From NCBI RefSeq assembly GCF_022664465.1, contig NZ_JAKREV010000002.1:1-64000 (forward strand): a stretch of DNA of 64,000 nucleotides. Direction: 5' to 3'. The notes beneath the pieces were generated by a model, which was given only the letters and a program-made list of their open reading frames with translations, did no database searches and had not been told where the DNA came from. Both the position numbers and the translations under genes were made by a program. Shown here piece after piece: positions 7,219 through 16,383 of the stretch (positions are counted from its first letter, which is position 1; each line of letters starts with the position of its first letter). The stretch is from Sphingomonas hankookensis (lineage in GTDB: Bacteria; Pseudomonadota; Alphaproteobacteria; Sphingomonadales; Sphingomonadaceae).

Positions 7219-8201
7219 CGCCGATCGGTAACGACGCCGCGCGGCAGGCGTTCGTCGCCGCCGCCGAAGGGGAGTCGCTGCACCATGCGTGGCTGCTGAC
7301 CGGTCCCGAAGGGGTAGGGAAGGGCGGTTTCGCGCGCGAGATGGCGCTGCGACTGCTGGCCACCGCGCTGGATGGCCGCAGCCGGATGCGCGGCGAGATC
7401 GGCGAGGACCACCGCGTCGCCCAGCTTATCGCGGCCGGCGCGCATCCCGATTATCGCGAACTGGTGCGGCTGCCCAAGGACCCGGACAAGCCCGATCAGG
7501 ATATCGCGCGCAGCATCAAGATCGATCAGGTCCGCACGCTGCAACCGTTGTTCGCGACCAAGCCGGCGCTGTCGCCCCGGCGGGTGATCGTGATCGACGC
7601 GATCGACGATCTGGAGCGGCCCGGCGCCAACGCGCTGCTCAAGAACCTCGAAGAGCCGCCGGTCGGCACGATCTTCCTGCTGGTCAGCCATTCGCCCGGC
7701 CGCCTGCTGCCGACGATCCGGTCGCGCTGTCGCCAGCTGCGGTTCGATCCGCTGAGCGACGCGGAGGTGGCGGAGGTGATCCGCTGGCAGGTGCCCGATA
7801 TCGATCCGGGTGAGGTCGATGCGCTGGCCGCCGCCGCCGATGGCTCGCCGGGGCGGGCGCTGGCCTATGCCGGGCTGTCGGTCGCCGCGCTCGACCGCGA
7901 TCTGGCGGAGATCGCCGACACCGGCGACACCGACAACCGCATCCGCTCGCGCCTCGCGAAGGCGCTGGCGGGCAAGACCGCGCAGCCGCGCTATGCGGTG
8001 TTCCTCGACCGGGCGCCGTCATTGATCGCCGCGACGGCGCGGCGGCGTTCGGGTCCGGCGCTGCGCGACGCGCTCGACGCCTATGAGAAGGCGCGGGCGC
8101 TCGCGGCGATGTCGCCCGCCCTGTCGCTGGTCGCGGAGACGACGGTGTTCGAGATGGCCGGGCTGGTCGCGCGACTGGCGCCCGGGCGTGGGGGCGGTTA
8201 G
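7215..8201 (+). CDS. holB: DNA polymerase III subunit delta'
   Basis: Part of the clamp loader that places the beta clamp on DNA. The start ATG overlaps the tmk stop (ATGA at 7215). The AAA+ core has GPEGVGKG (30-37), and LKNLEEPP with the following SRCR arginine-finger motif (SRCRQLRF) is clear. The zinc-binding cysteine cluster of the E. coli subunit is absent, which I take as normal for this lineage. 328 residues. It is the last gene of the dacC-tmk-holB run; a 248-base gap with a palindrome follows before metG. Confidence 0.94.
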   Translation: MTPIGNDAARQAFVAAAEGESLHHAWLLTGPEGVGKGGFAREMALRLLATALDGRSRMRGEIGEDHRVAQLIAAGAHPDYRELVRLPKDPDKPDQDIARSIKIDQVRTLQPLFATKPALSPRRVIVIDAIDDLERPGANALLKNLEEPPVGTIFLLVSHSPGRLLPTIRSRCRQLRFDPLSDAEVAEVIRWQVPDIDPGEVDALAAAADGSPGRALAYAGLSVAALDRDLAEIADTGDTDNRIRSRLAKALAGKTAQPRYAVFLDRAPSLIAATARRRSGPALRDALDAYEKARALAAMSPALSLVAETTVFEMAGLVARLAPGRGGG

Positions 8202-8252
8202 CTGGCTGGTAACCCTGCGTACCCCCCGAACTACCTGCGTCCCTTGCACTAG

Positions 8253-8285
8253 ACGTCATCCCAGCGAAGGCTGGGATCTCCCCGT
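8253..8285. repeat. REP-like palindromic repeat, copy 1
   Basis: A 33-base unit with the hairpin CCCAGC...GCTGGG. An identical 33-base copy lies inverted at 30230-30262. It lies between holB and metG, where it may also act as a transcription roadblock or mRNA-stabilising hairpin. No run of T follows it. Confidence 0.7.
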
Positions 8286-8449
8286 TGGTATACGCAGCTA
8301 GAGCCGCTTGAGGCTCCAGCCTTCGTTTGGGGCGACGTTTGCGGCGAGGAGGGCTGCTGCTATCAGGGCATGCTCCGCCGGAACATCCACTTCAGCCCCC
8401 GCATCACCCGCCTTGTTCTGTCACGCTTTGGACCCTAGAGCCTCGGACC

Positions 8450-9994
8450 ATGTCCGAACCCTTCTACATCACCACCGCGATCCATTACCCGAACGGCCGG
8501 CCGCATATCGGCCATGCCTATGAAATGATCGCCGCCGACGCCATCGCCCGTTTCCAGCGGCAGGCGGGGCGCGACGTGTTCTTTCAGACCGGGACCGACG
8601 AACACGGGCTGAAGATGGTGAAGACCGCGCGCGACCGCGGGGTCGAGGTGCGCGCACTGGCCGACGAAATGTCCGGATATTTCCGTGATATGGCGGATAC
8701 TCTGAACATTTCGTGCGATCGTTTCATCCGCACCGTCGAACCCCAGCATTATGCCGCGTCGCAGGCGATCTGGGCGGCGATGCGCGATGCGGGCGACCTG
8801 TATCTCGACCGCTACGAGGGCTGGTATTCGGTCCGCGACGAGGCGTTCTACGAGGAAAAGGAACTCGAGGAGCGCGACGGGGTGCGCCTGTCGCCGCAGG
8901 GGACGCCGGTCGAATGGACCGCCGAGGAAACCTGGTTCTTCCGCCTGTCGAAATATCAGCAGCCGCTGCTCGATTTCTATGCCGCCAACCCCGACTTCAT
9001 CCAGCCCGAAAGCCGCCGCAACGAAGTGCTGCGCTTCGTCGAGGGCGGCCTGACCGACCTGTCGGTATCGCGCACCAGCTTCGACTGGGGCGTGCCGGTG
9101 CCCGACAGCCCCGGCCACGTCATGTACGTCTGGGTCGATGCGCTGACCAACTATCTGACCGGCACCGGTTATCCTGACGCGCCCAACCGCTACTGGCCCG
9201 CGGCGCTGCACCTGATCGGCAAGGACATCGTGCGGTTCCACGCGGTGTATTGGCCCGCCTTCTTGATGTCGGCGAAGTTGGCACTGCCGAAAACGGTGTT
9301 CGGCCATGGCTTCCTGCTGAACCGCGGCGAGAAGATGTCGAAGTCCACCGGCAATGTGGTCGATCCGATGCAACTGGCCGAACTCTATGGCGTCGATGCG
9401 CTGCGCTACTTTCTGCTCCGCGATATCAGCTTCGGCCAGGACGGCACCTTTTCGGGCGAGGCGATCGTCACCCGTGCGAATAGCGACCTCGCCAACAGCT
9501 TCGGCAATTTGGCCCAGCGAACCCTTTCCTTTATCGCGAAAAATCTCGAAGGCGCGCTGCCGGACGCCGGCCGCGCCGACCCGGCGGACACCGACCTGCT
9601 GGCCACGGTCCACGACGCAATAATGAGCTTTTGCGACACCTTCGCCAACTTGCAGCTGGGTCAGGCGCTGGAGGCGTGGATGCGCGGCGTCTTCGCCTGC
9701 AACCAGTATATCGACGTGCAGGCCCCCTGGGCGCTGCGCAAGACCGATCCCGAGCGGATGCATGCCGTGCTGGGCACGTTGGTCCGCGCGATCCGCGACC
9801 TCGCCATCGCGATCGAACCGGTGGTGCCGGCGTCCGCCGCCGCGCTGCTCGGACAGCTGGGACAGGCGGGGAAGGGGCATGACGCGATCGGCGACCATCG
9901 CTGGTACGCCGACGCACAGGCCGCGGGCTTCCGCATCGCCCCGCCGACCCCCATCTTCCCCCGACTGACCATCGCGGAGACCGAGCCGGCATGA
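8450..9994 (+). CDS. metG: Methionyl-tRNA synthetase
   Basis: Charges tRNA-Met with methionine. The class I signatures are clear: HIGH at residues 19-22 and KMSKS in GEKMSKSTGNVVDP, followed by the C-terminal anticodon-binding helices. No cysteine knuckle is present in the connective-peptide region, so this is the zinc-free type, and there is no C-terminal EMAPII-like domain (514 residues). The ATG at 8450 starts just before the conserved FYITTAIHYPNG. The frame is open 41 codons further upstream, but that part has no motif. The stop overlaps the tatD start (ATGA). Confidence 0.97.
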   Translation: MSEPFYITTAIHYPNGRPHIGHAYEMIAADAIARFQRQAGRDVFFQTGTDEHGLKMVKTARDRGVEVRALADEMSGYFRDMADTLNISCDRFIRTVEPQHYAASQAIWAAMRDAGDLYLDRYEGWYSVRDEAFYEEKELEERDGVRLSPQGTPVEWTAEETWFFRLSKYQQPLLDFYAANPDFIQPESRRNEVLRFVEGGLTDLSVSRTSFDWGVPVPDSPGHVMYVWVDALTNYLTGTGYPDAPNRYWPAALHLIGKDIVRFHAVYWPAFLMSAKLALPKTVFGHGFLLNRGEKMSKSTGNVVDPMQLAELYGVDALRYFLLRDISFGQDGTFSGEAIVTRANSDLANSFGNLAQRTLSFIAKNLEGALPDAGRADPADTDLLATVHDAIMSFCDTFANLQLGQALEAWMRGVFACNQYIDVQAPWALRKTDPERMHAVLGTLVRAIRDLAIAIEPVVPASAAALLGQLGQAGKGHDAIGDHRWYADAQAAGFRIAPPTPIFPRLTIAETEPA

Positions 9995-10770
9995 AACTGG
10001 CCGACAGCCATTGCCATCTGAACTACAAGGGCGTCGCCGAGCAGCAGCGCGACGTCCTGACCCGCGCACGCGCCAGCGGCGTCGTGGCGATGCTGAACAT
10101 CTCGACGCGCGAGAGCGAGTGGGACGCGGTCGTTGCGACCGCCGAGCGCGAGCATGACGTCTGGGCGACGGTCGGCATCCACCCGCACGAGGCCGACGAG
10201 CATCCGCATGTCGATACCGAACGGCTGATCGCCGCCGCGGCGCATCCGCGCGTGGTGGGAATTGGCGAGAGCGGGCTTGATTATTATTACGATCATAGCG
10301 ATCGCGGGGCACAGCAGGCGAGCTTTCGCGCGCATCTGGCGGCGTGTCGCGCGACTGGGCTGCCGATCGTCGTGCATACCCGCGATGCCGAGGACGATAC
10401 CGCGGCGATCCTGCGTGATGAGCTGGGGAAGGGGGCCTTTCCGGGTGTCCTGCACTGCTTCACCGGATCGGCCGAGCTGGCGCGGATCGCGATCGATCTG
10501 GGCTTCTACATTTCGATCTCAGGCATCGTGACGTTCAAGAGCGCGCAGGCGTTGCAGGCGGTGGCGCGTGATTTGCCGCAGGACCGGCTGCTGATCGAAA
10601 CCGATGCGCCGTTCCTCGCCCCGGTGCCGCACCGGGGGAAGCAGGGCGAGCCGGCGTTCGTTGCCGATACCTGCCGCTTCCTGGCACAGTTGCGCGGCGA
10701 GGCGCCGGACGCGTTGGCCGATGCGACGTGGGCGAATTTCCACCGCCTGTTCGCCAAGACACTCGCATGA
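9991..10770 (+). CDS. tatD: TatD-family metal-dependent DNase
   Basis: A TIM-barrel hydrolase of the YcfH/TatD group (DNA exonuclease or repair, or D-aminoacyl-tRNA related roles reported for relatives). Metal ligands are seen as DSHCHL (His7, His9), the glutamate of GESGLD, VVHTRDA, LHCFTG and ETDAPFLAP. 259 residues is standard. Its start overlaps the metG stop, and the next gene starts in its own stop. metG-tatD-MBL clusters are common in alphaproteobacteria, so the annotation is secure while the in vivo substrate is not. Confidence 0.93.
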   Translation: MKLADSHCHLNYKGVAEQQRDVLTRARASGVVAMLNISTRESEWDAVVATAEREHDVWATVGIHPHEADEHPHVDTERLIAAAAHPRVVGIGESGLDYYYDHSDRGAQQASFRAHLAACRATGLPIVVHTRDAEDDTAAILRDELGKGAFPGVLHCFTGSAELARIAIDLGFYISISGIVTFKSAQALQAVARDLPQDRLLIETDAPFLAPVPHRGKQGEPAFVADTCRFLAQLRGEAPDALADATWANFHRLFAKTLA

Positions 10771-11531
10771 AAATACGCATTCTCGGCTCCGGCACGTCGT
10801 CGGGCGTGCCGCGGATCGGGAACGACTGGGGAGCATGTGACCCGAACGAACCGCGCAACCGGCGGACCCGCGTCTCGGCGTTGATCGAGCATGCGGGTAC
10901 GCGTGTCCTGATCGATACCGGGCCGGACATGCGCGAGCAGTTGCTGGCCGCCGACGTCGCTACGGTCGATGCCGTTCTGTGGACGCACGACCATGCCGAC
11001 CATTGCCACGGGATCGACGACCTGCGGCAGTTGTTCCACAATGCACGCGCGCCGGTTGCGGGCTTTGCGCGGGCGGACACGCTGGCCAGCCTGCAATCTC
11101 GGTTCGATTATGTATTTGCCGGCCGCGCGGGGTATCGACCGACCGTCGTCGGGACGGAACTGCCGGATCGGCTTGAGGTCGGACCGATCACCGTCCGCTG
11201 TACCGATCAGCCGCATGGCTCGATCATGTCCGCCGGGCTGCGATTCGACGCCTATGGCGGGTCGATCGGCTATGCCACCGATTTCAGCGCGGTGACGCCG
11301 GGGATGCTCGAGCTGTACCGGGGCGTCGACATCCTGATCGTCGATGCGCTGCGCGTCGCGCCCCATCCGACGCACCCGTCGCTGGCGGAAGCGATCGCGT
11401 TCGCGCGGAACTGTCGTGCCGGTCGGACCGTCCTGATCCATATGGACCATTCGATGGATTATGCGACGCTGTGTCGCGATCTGCCCGACAGGATCGAGCC
11501 GGGCTATGACGGGTTGGAACTGACGCTGTGA
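10767..11531 (+). CDS. MBL-fold metallo-hydrolase (PhnP-like)
   Basis: 254 residues. The zinc-binding motif HxHxDH is seen as THDHADH (His74, His76, Asp78, His79). Further ligands are His in TDQPHGS, Asp in GYATDFS and the final His-Met-Asp-His (LIHMDHSM). The N-terminal cysteine-bearing segment GACDPNEPRNRRTR matches the PhnP/YfiT-like subgroup, which hydrolyses cyclic phosphodiesters in studied members. The start overlaps the tatD stop (ATGA at 10767), and a GTG start of the next gene overlaps its end. The substrate in this organism is not shown by the sequence. Confidence 0.9.
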   Translation: MKIRILGSGTSSGVPRIGNDWGACDPNEPRNRRTRVSALIEHAGTRVLIDTGPDMREQLLAADVATVDAVLWTHDHADHCHGIDDLRQLFHNARAPVAGFARADTLASLQSRFDYVFAGRAGYRPTVVGTELPDRLEVGPITVRCTDQPHGSIMSAGLRFDAYGGSIGYATDFSAVTPGMLELYRGVDILIVDALRVAPHPTHPSLAEAIAFARNCRAGRTVLIHMDHSMDYATLCRDLPDRIEPGYDGLELTL

Positions 11532-12133
11532 GCGACGATCGCGGCATCTACATCCTGATGGGGCTGTTGATGCTCATCCTGCCGCTGTCGTCCTTGCTGG
11601 CAAGGCGGCCAAAGGCTTCGGTAGTGTTGCGGGCGGTTCTGAGTTGGGGCGTGATCGTCGCTATCCTCTATGTCGCCTTCGCCAACCGGGCGCGGTTGAG
11701 CGAACTGGCAGCGAGTTTCGGCGACCGGATGGGACTGTCCGAGCAGATGGTCGAAGGCGATACGGTCCGCATCCGGCAGTCGGTCGACGGACATTTCTGG
11801 GCACAGGTTCGGTTGAATGGCATCGAGCGGCGGATGTTGATCGACAGCGGCGCGACGTCCACCGCAATATCTGAAGCGACGGCCAAGGCGATCGGCGTCA
11901 CACCGCGGCGCGTGCCGCCGGTGATCCTGACAACCGGTAACGGTCAGGTCGAGGCGGCGCGCGGACGCGTCGAAACCCTGCGCATCGGCGGACTGGAAAC
12001 ACGCGACCTGCCGGTAGTGATCGCGCCGACGTTCGAAGACGTCGAGGTGATCGGCATGAACTTCCTGTCGCGGCTGCAAGGCTGGCGGGTCGAACGGGGT
12101 ACGCTGATCCTCGACGGCAAAACCACAATCTAG
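11528..12133 (+). CDS. Membrane-anchored retropepsin-like aspartyl protease (TIGR02281 type)
   Basis: 201 residues starting with GTG at 11528, overlapping the previous stop (GTGA). Two N-terminal membrane segments (about 7-24 and 35-52) anchor a C-terminal clan-AA aspartyl protease domain. The catalytic triad is LIDSGATST (Asp106-Ser-Gly), and a psi-loop GMNFLSRL near the C-terminus gives the usual closing motif. Members act as single-domain dimers, probably with the active site outside the membrane. The target is unknown. Neighbours are a metallo-hydrolase upstream and mazG downstream after an AT-rich 31-base gap. Confidence 0.88.
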   Translation: MSDDRGIYILMGLLMLILPLSSLLARRPKASVVLRAVLSWGVIVAILYVAFANRARLSELAASFGDRMGLSEQMVEGDTVRIRQSVDGHFWAQVRLNGIERRMLIDSGATSTAISEATAKAIGVTPRRVPPVILTTGNGQVEAARGRVETLRIGGLETRDLPVVIAPTFEDVEVIGMNFLSRLQGWRVERGTLILDGKTTI

Positions 12134-12164
12134 TTTTACATAATGTTTATTATCGGAATGAAGC

Positions 12165-12968
12165 ATGGCTGATATCGAGGGTCGCGGTCAGGCCGGTTTG
12201 CCGGTACCTTCTGGCGGTGTGCGGACGACGGATACCGTGGGCCGTATCGTCGCGATCATGGCACGCCTGCGCGATCCGGTTTCCGGCTGCGAGTGGGACT
12301 GTGCGCAGAGCTTCGCCACGATCGCGCCCTACACTATCGAAGAAGCCTATGAGGTCGCGGACGCGATCGAGCGTGGCGACATGACCGAGTTGAAGGACGA
12401 ACTGGGCGACCTGCTACTCCAAGTCATCTTCCATAGCCGGATTGCCGAGGAAGCGGGTCTGTTCGACCTCGGCGACGTCGTCGACGCGATCAGCGACAAG
12501 ATGGAGCGACGACATCCGCATATCTTCGGTGGGGCTGCAGATGGCGGGCATCATCTGTGGGAACAGGTCAAGGCGGCCGAGCGACTTGTGAAGCCTGGGC
12601 AGAGCGGTGCGTTGGCGGGGGTCGCCTTGAGTATGCCAGCGCTGGCCCGCGCCGAGAAATTGCAGAAACGCGCCGCCCGGGTGGGCTTCGACTGGCCGGA
12701 TGCCAGCGGTCCGCGCGCCAAGATCGACGAAGAACTGGCCGAGGTAGAGCAGGCTGTAACGGAGGCGGAGCGGTTCGAAGAGGTCGGCGACCTGCTCTTT
12801 TCCGTCGTGAACTGGGCACGCCATTTAGGCGTCGATCCGGAAGCGGCATTGCGCGCGGCCAACGGGAAGTTCGAACGCAGGTTTGCGGCAATGGAAGCGG
12901 CTGACCCTACGTTCGCCGACCGAACGCTTGACGAAATGGAGGACGCTTGGCAGCGGGCGAAGCTATAG
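12165..12968 (+). CDS. mazG: Nucleoside triphosphate pyrophosphohydrolase MazG
   Basis: Hydrolyses (d)NTPs, and in E. coli lowers ppGpp-linked stress signals. Two tandem MazG domains are visible. The N-terminal one has WDCAQSF, then EExxE at Glu59-Glu60-x2-Glu63 and ExxD at Glu79-Asp82. The second, at about 180-267, holds DEELAEVEQAV and EEVGDLLFSVVNWAR. 267 residues is normal. The 31-base gap before it is AT-rich, so it may have its own promoter. It ends at a hairpin (13056-13075) shared with the convergent hflX. Confidence 0.95.
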   Translation: MADIEGRGQAGLPVPSGGVRTTDTVGRIVAIMARLRDPVSGCEWDCAQSFATIAPYTIEEAYEVADAIERGDMTELKDELGDLLLQVIFHSRIAEEAGLFDLGDVVDAISDKMERRHPHIFGGAADGGHHLWEQVKAAERLVKPGQSGALAGVALSMPALARAEKLQKRAARVGFDWPDASGPRAKIDEELAEVEQAVTEAERFEEVGDLLFSVVNWARHLGVDPEAALRAANGKFERRFAAMEAADPTFADRTLDEMEDAWQRAKL

Positions 12969-13055
12969 CCGTCTCTGGGAAGACTTGACGCCTGTTTTAC
13001 CTAAGACCGCCGTCCACAGCCGGTTATCATGCTCCAATGTTCTGTTTGGCTCTGG

Positions 13056-13075
13056 ACCCCCGCCTTCGCGGGGGT
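13056..13075. terminator. Hairpin between convergent mazG and hflX
   Basis: A perfect 8-base stem ACCCCCGC/GCGGGGGT with a CTTC tetraloop, in the gap between the two stop codons. No T-run follows on either strand, so it may be a REP-type element or an mRNA 3' stabiliser rather than a classic intrinsic terminator. Confidence 0.45.
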
Positions 13076-13095
13076 ACGACCGACGGCCGAAGGCG

Positions 13096-14382
13096 TTAGC
13101 GGGTCAGAAACCTGTCGTAATCCGCCGGCGCCATCCGCACATCGTACAGCGCGCGGTCGTCGTCGATCCAGTGATCGGTGACCTCGCCATGCGCATGCAA
13201 CCATGCTGCGCTCGCACCATCTTCCGGCGCCAACGCAATGCGATAGCGGCGATGGCCCTGCGTCAATCGGTCGCCGACGATGCGGACAAGGCGATCGACC
13301 CCCTCCCCGTTCAGCGCAGACAGCGCCACGACATCGTCACGATGCGCCGCTTCGCCGAGCATTTCGATGCGATCGTCTTCGCTTAGCAGGTCCAGCTTGT
13401 TCCAAGCCTCGAGCCGCGGAGTCGTTTCGTCGACGCCGATCTCCTTCAGCACCGCCTCGACATCCGCTGCTTGTGCCGCGGTATCAGGATGTGCAACGTC
13501 GCGGACATGGATCAGGAGGTCGGCGGACACGACCTCTTCCAGCGTCGCCTTGAACGCCGCGACCAGCTGGGTCGGCAGGTCGGAGACGAAGCCCACCGTG
13601 TCGGACAGGATCGCCTTGTCGATGCCCGGCAGCGATACCTGTCGCAGCGTCGGGTCGAGCGTCGCGAACAGCAGGTTTTCCGCCATCACGTCGGCACCGG
13701 TCAGGCGGTTGAACAGCGTCGACTTGCCGGCATTGGTATAGCCGACCAGCGCCACCACCGGCCAAGGTGCCCGTTGCCGTCGGTCACGATGCAGCGTCCG
13801 CGTCCTCGACACACTTTCCAGTTCGCGCCGCAACCGCGCCATCCGATCACGGATCAACCGGCGATCGGCCTCGATCTGCGTTTCACCGGGACCGCCAAGG
13901 AAACCGAAGCCACCGCGCTGCCGTTCGAGGTGGGTCCAGCTGCGCACCAGTCGACCGGCCTGATAATCGAGATGGGCGAGTTCGACCTGCAGCCGCCCTT
14001 CGGCCGTACGCGCCCGTTCCCCGAAAATCTCGAGGATCAGGCCGGTCCGGTCGATCACCTTGCACCCGAGCGCGGTTTCGAGATTACGCTGCTGCACCGG
14101 CGTCAGCGCCGCATCGAACACCGCGAGCTGGATATCCTCGTCCCGGACGATCTGGGTCAGCTGGTCGACCTGCCCGCTGCCGATCAGCGTCGCGGGCTTG
14201 GGTGCGCGGACACGGAACGGCACGCGGTGGCGAACCTCTACGCCGATCGCCACCGCGAGGCCGGCGGTTTCCTCCAGTCGGGCATCGGCGTCGCGCGCCG
14301 ACCCGCCCATATCGGGCAGGACGACGATCGCGGTTGCGCCGCGCGCGAATTCCTGTGCGTCGCGATCGAACCCGGTGCTCAA
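13096..14382 (-). CDS. hflX: GTPase HflX
   Basis: Ribosome-binding GTPase that rescues or splits stalled 70S ribosomes under stress. It starts with TTG at 14382, overlapping the hfq stop as TTGA. The N-terminal HflX domain ([14 protein letters not shown], then QQRNLE) is followed by a coiled region and the GTPase: G1 [10 protein letters not shown]3 [11 protein letters not shown]4 NKLD. A C-terminal domain ([22 protein letters not shown]) completes the protein at 428 residues. hfq-hflX order is conserved from E. coli to alphaproteobacteria. It is the last gene of the ntr locus. Confidence 0.96.
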   Translation of the reverse strand: MSTGFDRDAQEFARGATAIVVLPDMGGSARDADARLEETAGLAVAIGVEVRHRVPFRVRAPKPATLIGSGQVDQLTQIVRDEDIQLAVFDAALTPVQQRNLETALGCKVIDRTGLILEIFGERARTAEGRLQVELAHLDYQAGRLVRSWTHLERQRGGFGFLGGPGETQIEADRRLIRDRMARLRRELESVSRTRTLHRDRRQRAPWPVVALVGYTNAGKSTLFNRLTGADVMAENLLFATLDPTLRQVSLPGIDKAILSDTVGFVSDLPTQLVAAFKATLEEVVSADLLIHVRDVAHPDTAAQAADVEAVLKEIGVDETTPRLEAWNKLDLLSEDDRIEMLGEAAHRDDVVALSALNGEGVDRLVRIVGDRLTQGHRRYRIALAPEDGASAAWLHAHGEVTDHWIDDDRALYDVRMAPADYDRFLTR

Positions 14383-14873
14383 GCCTCGTCCGCTCCGGCA
14401 GCCTGTTCCTCGGCAAGGTTCAGCGGATTTGCCGGCTGAATGGTCGACACCGCATGCTTGTAGACCAGCTGCGACATGCCTTCGCGCTGGAGCAGCATGC
14501 AGAACAGGTCGAACGCCGCGATCTGGCCCTGCAGCATCACGCCGTTCACCAGGAACATGGTGACGTTTTCCTGCGCCTTGCGTACCGCGTTCAGAAAGAT
14601 TTCCTGCAGCGGCGCGTTCTTCGACGTATTTTCCGCCGCCGCCTCAATCACCGACGACAGGTCGGCGGGACCGGCGGGCATAATCGTCGAGATGGCATGC
14701 TTGTAGATGAGCTGGGACTGTCCGTCGCGACGCAGCAGCACCGAGAAATTGTCGAACCACGTCACGATTCCCTGGAGCTTCACGCCCTTGACCAGGAACA
14801 TCGTGACCGGCGTCTTCGACCGGCGGAGCGAATTGAGAAACAGGTCCTGTAGTGACCCGTGCTTGTCGGCCAT
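14379..14873 (-). CDS. hfq: RNA chaperone Hfq, tandem two-domain form
   Basis: Binds small RNAs and mRNAs and promotes their pairing. The start at 14873 ([10 protein letters not shown]) has AAGG upstream and matches usual Hfq N-termini; an in-frame ATG at 14909 has no ribosome site. The 164-residue product carries two complete Sm folds instead of one. Domain 1 (about 7-67) has [10 protein letters not shown] and YKHAIST (YKH 57-59). Domain 2 (about 88-147) has [10 protein letters not shown] and YKHAVST (138-140). A 20-residue linker joins them. Canonical Hfq is about 80-100 residues and hexameric; a tandem protein would form a trimeric ring with six Sm units, an inference from copy number. Located between ntrX and hflX. 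Confidence 0.96.
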   Translation of the reverse strand: MADKHGSLQDLFLNSLRRSKTPVTMFLVKGVKLQGIVTWFDNFSVLLRRDGQSQLIYKHAISTIMPAGPADLSSVIEAAAENTSKNAPLQEIFLNAVRKAQENVTMFLVNGVMLQGQIAAFDLFCMLLQREGMSQLVYKHAVSTIQPANPLNLAEEQAAGADEA

Positions 14874-15000
14874 GGTTTGCCCTTGTTCTTGGCGGGGAAT
14901 TTCCCGCATGAGTGTCTTTGACCGGCACCCGGTTGCCGCGCCCCTATGGCGCGGAACCGTAATTTAAGCCCGGCGTCGTCCGGCCGCAATGGCCGACGCG

Positions 15001-16383
15001 CTATTCGTCGCCGCGGGTTTCGGTGATGCCAAGCAGCTTCAGTTTACGATGCAGTGCGGAGCGCTCCATGCCGATGAAGGTCGCGGTGCGCGAAATATTG
15101 CCCGAGAAGCGCCGGATCTGCACCCGCAGATACTCGCGTTCGAACGATTCGCGCGCCTCGCGCAGCGGCGATCCCATGATCGCGCTGGCGGTGGCACCGC
15201 CGCCGCCCTCGCCCGCCGAGCCCAACACTTCGGGCGGCAGCAGGTCGATGTCGATCCGGGCGATGCGATTGCCGGGTGCCAGGATGACGGTGCGTTCGAC
15301 GACGTTGCGCAGTTGGCGGACATTGCCCGGCCATTCATAGCTTTGCAGCGCGATCATCGCATCGGGTGCGACCTCAGGCGTCTGCACGCGACGTTCGTTG
15401 GCGTAATGCGCGACGAAATGCTCGACCAGCGGCGGAATGTCCTCACGCCGTTCGGCGAGCGATGGGATCTGCACCGGCACGACGTTCAGCCGATAATACA
15501 GGTCCTCTCGAAAATTGCCGTCGATGATCTCTTGCTGGAGATCGCGCGCGGTGGCGGAGACGACGCGGACGTCGACCTTCACCACGCGGGTACCGCCGAC
15601 GCGGGTAAAGCTCTGATCGGTCAGCACGCGCAGGATGCGCGCCTGTGTCGCGATCGGCATGTCGGCGATCTCGTCGAGGAACAGCGTGCCGCCATGCGCC
15701 TGTTCGAGCAGGCCGGGCCGGACGAGGTTGCCCCCCTCCTCGACACCGAACAGCTCTTCGTCGACGCGTTCGGGGGTCATGCGCGCCGCGCTGACGATGA
15801 CGAACGGTGCCTGCGCCCGCTGGCTCCAGCCGTGCAACAGGCGCGCGGCGACTTCCTTGCCGACCCCTGCTCCGCCGGTGATCAGCACGCGGCTGCCGGT
15901 GCCGGCGACGCGCTTGAGCGTCGCACGGACGCTGTTGATCGCGGTCGAGCTGCCGGTCAGGTCGTCCTCGCGCCCCGCCGAAGCGCGCAGCGAGGCCACC
16001 TCCTGCCGCAGCCGTTCGGTTTCCGTTGCGCGCTGGACTAGGAACAGCAGGCGTTCGGCTTCGAACGGCTTCTCGATAAAATCGACCGCGCCGCGCCGGA
16101 TGGCGGCGACGGCGGTATCGATGTTGCCATGGCCGGAGATCACCAGCACCGGCAGCGACGGATCGCGGGCCTTCAGTTCGTCGAGCAGTTCGAGCCCGTC
16201 GAGACGCGAGCCTTGCAGCCAGACGTCGAGCAGGACCAGCGACGGTCGCCGCTGCGCGACGGCTTCGAGGGCGGCATCGCTGTCGGCGGCACCGCGGGTT
16301 TCATAGCCTTCGTCTTCCAGGACACCGGCCACGAGTTCGCGGATATCCGTTTCGTCGTCGACGACGAGAATGTCGAGCTTCAT
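15001..16383 (-). CDS. ntrX: Response regulator NtrX
   Basis: Partner of the NtrY kinase, controlling nitrogen, redox and envelope genes in alphaproteobacteria. Receiver domain residues 1-120 with acidic pair Asp9-Asp10 and phospho-acceptor Asp53 (LLDVWL). The AAA+ domain has Walker A GGAGVGKE and Walker B GTLFLDEI. The loop where NtrC carries GAFTGA reads GVEEGGNLVRPG, so contact with sigma-54 is doubtful. A Fis-type HTH closes the 460-residue protein (SGNISRTATFIGMERSALHRKL). The start overlaps the ntrY stop (ATGA at 16380-16383). It is followed by a 127-base gap before hfq. Confidence 0.95.
   Translation of the reverse strand: MKLDILVVDDETDIRELVAGVLEDEGYETRGAADSDAALEAVAQRRPSLVLLDVWLQGSRLDGLELLDELKARDPSLPVLVISGHGNIDTAVAAIRRGAVDFIEKPFEAERLLFLVQRATETERLRQEVASLRASAGREDDLTGSSTAINSVRATLKRVAGTGSRVLITGGAGVGKEVAARLLHGWSQRAQAPFVIVSAARMTPERVDEELFGVEEGGNLVRPGLLEQAHGGTLFLDEIADMPIATQARILRVLTDQSFTRVGGTRVVKVDVRVVSATARDLQQEIIDGNFREDLYYRLNVVPVQIPSLAERREDIPPLVEHFVAHYANERRVQTPEVAPDAMIALQSYEWPGNVRQLRNVVERTVILAPGNRIARIDIDLLPPEVLGSAGEGGGGATASAIMGSPLREARESFEREYLRVQIRRFSGNISRTATFIGMERSALHRKLKLLGITETRGDE

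Noticed and set aside
8435-10312. Minus-strand open frame of 625 residues over metG and tatD
   Set aside because: Opposes metG (HIGH, KMSKS) and tatD; composition is that of an antisense shadow.
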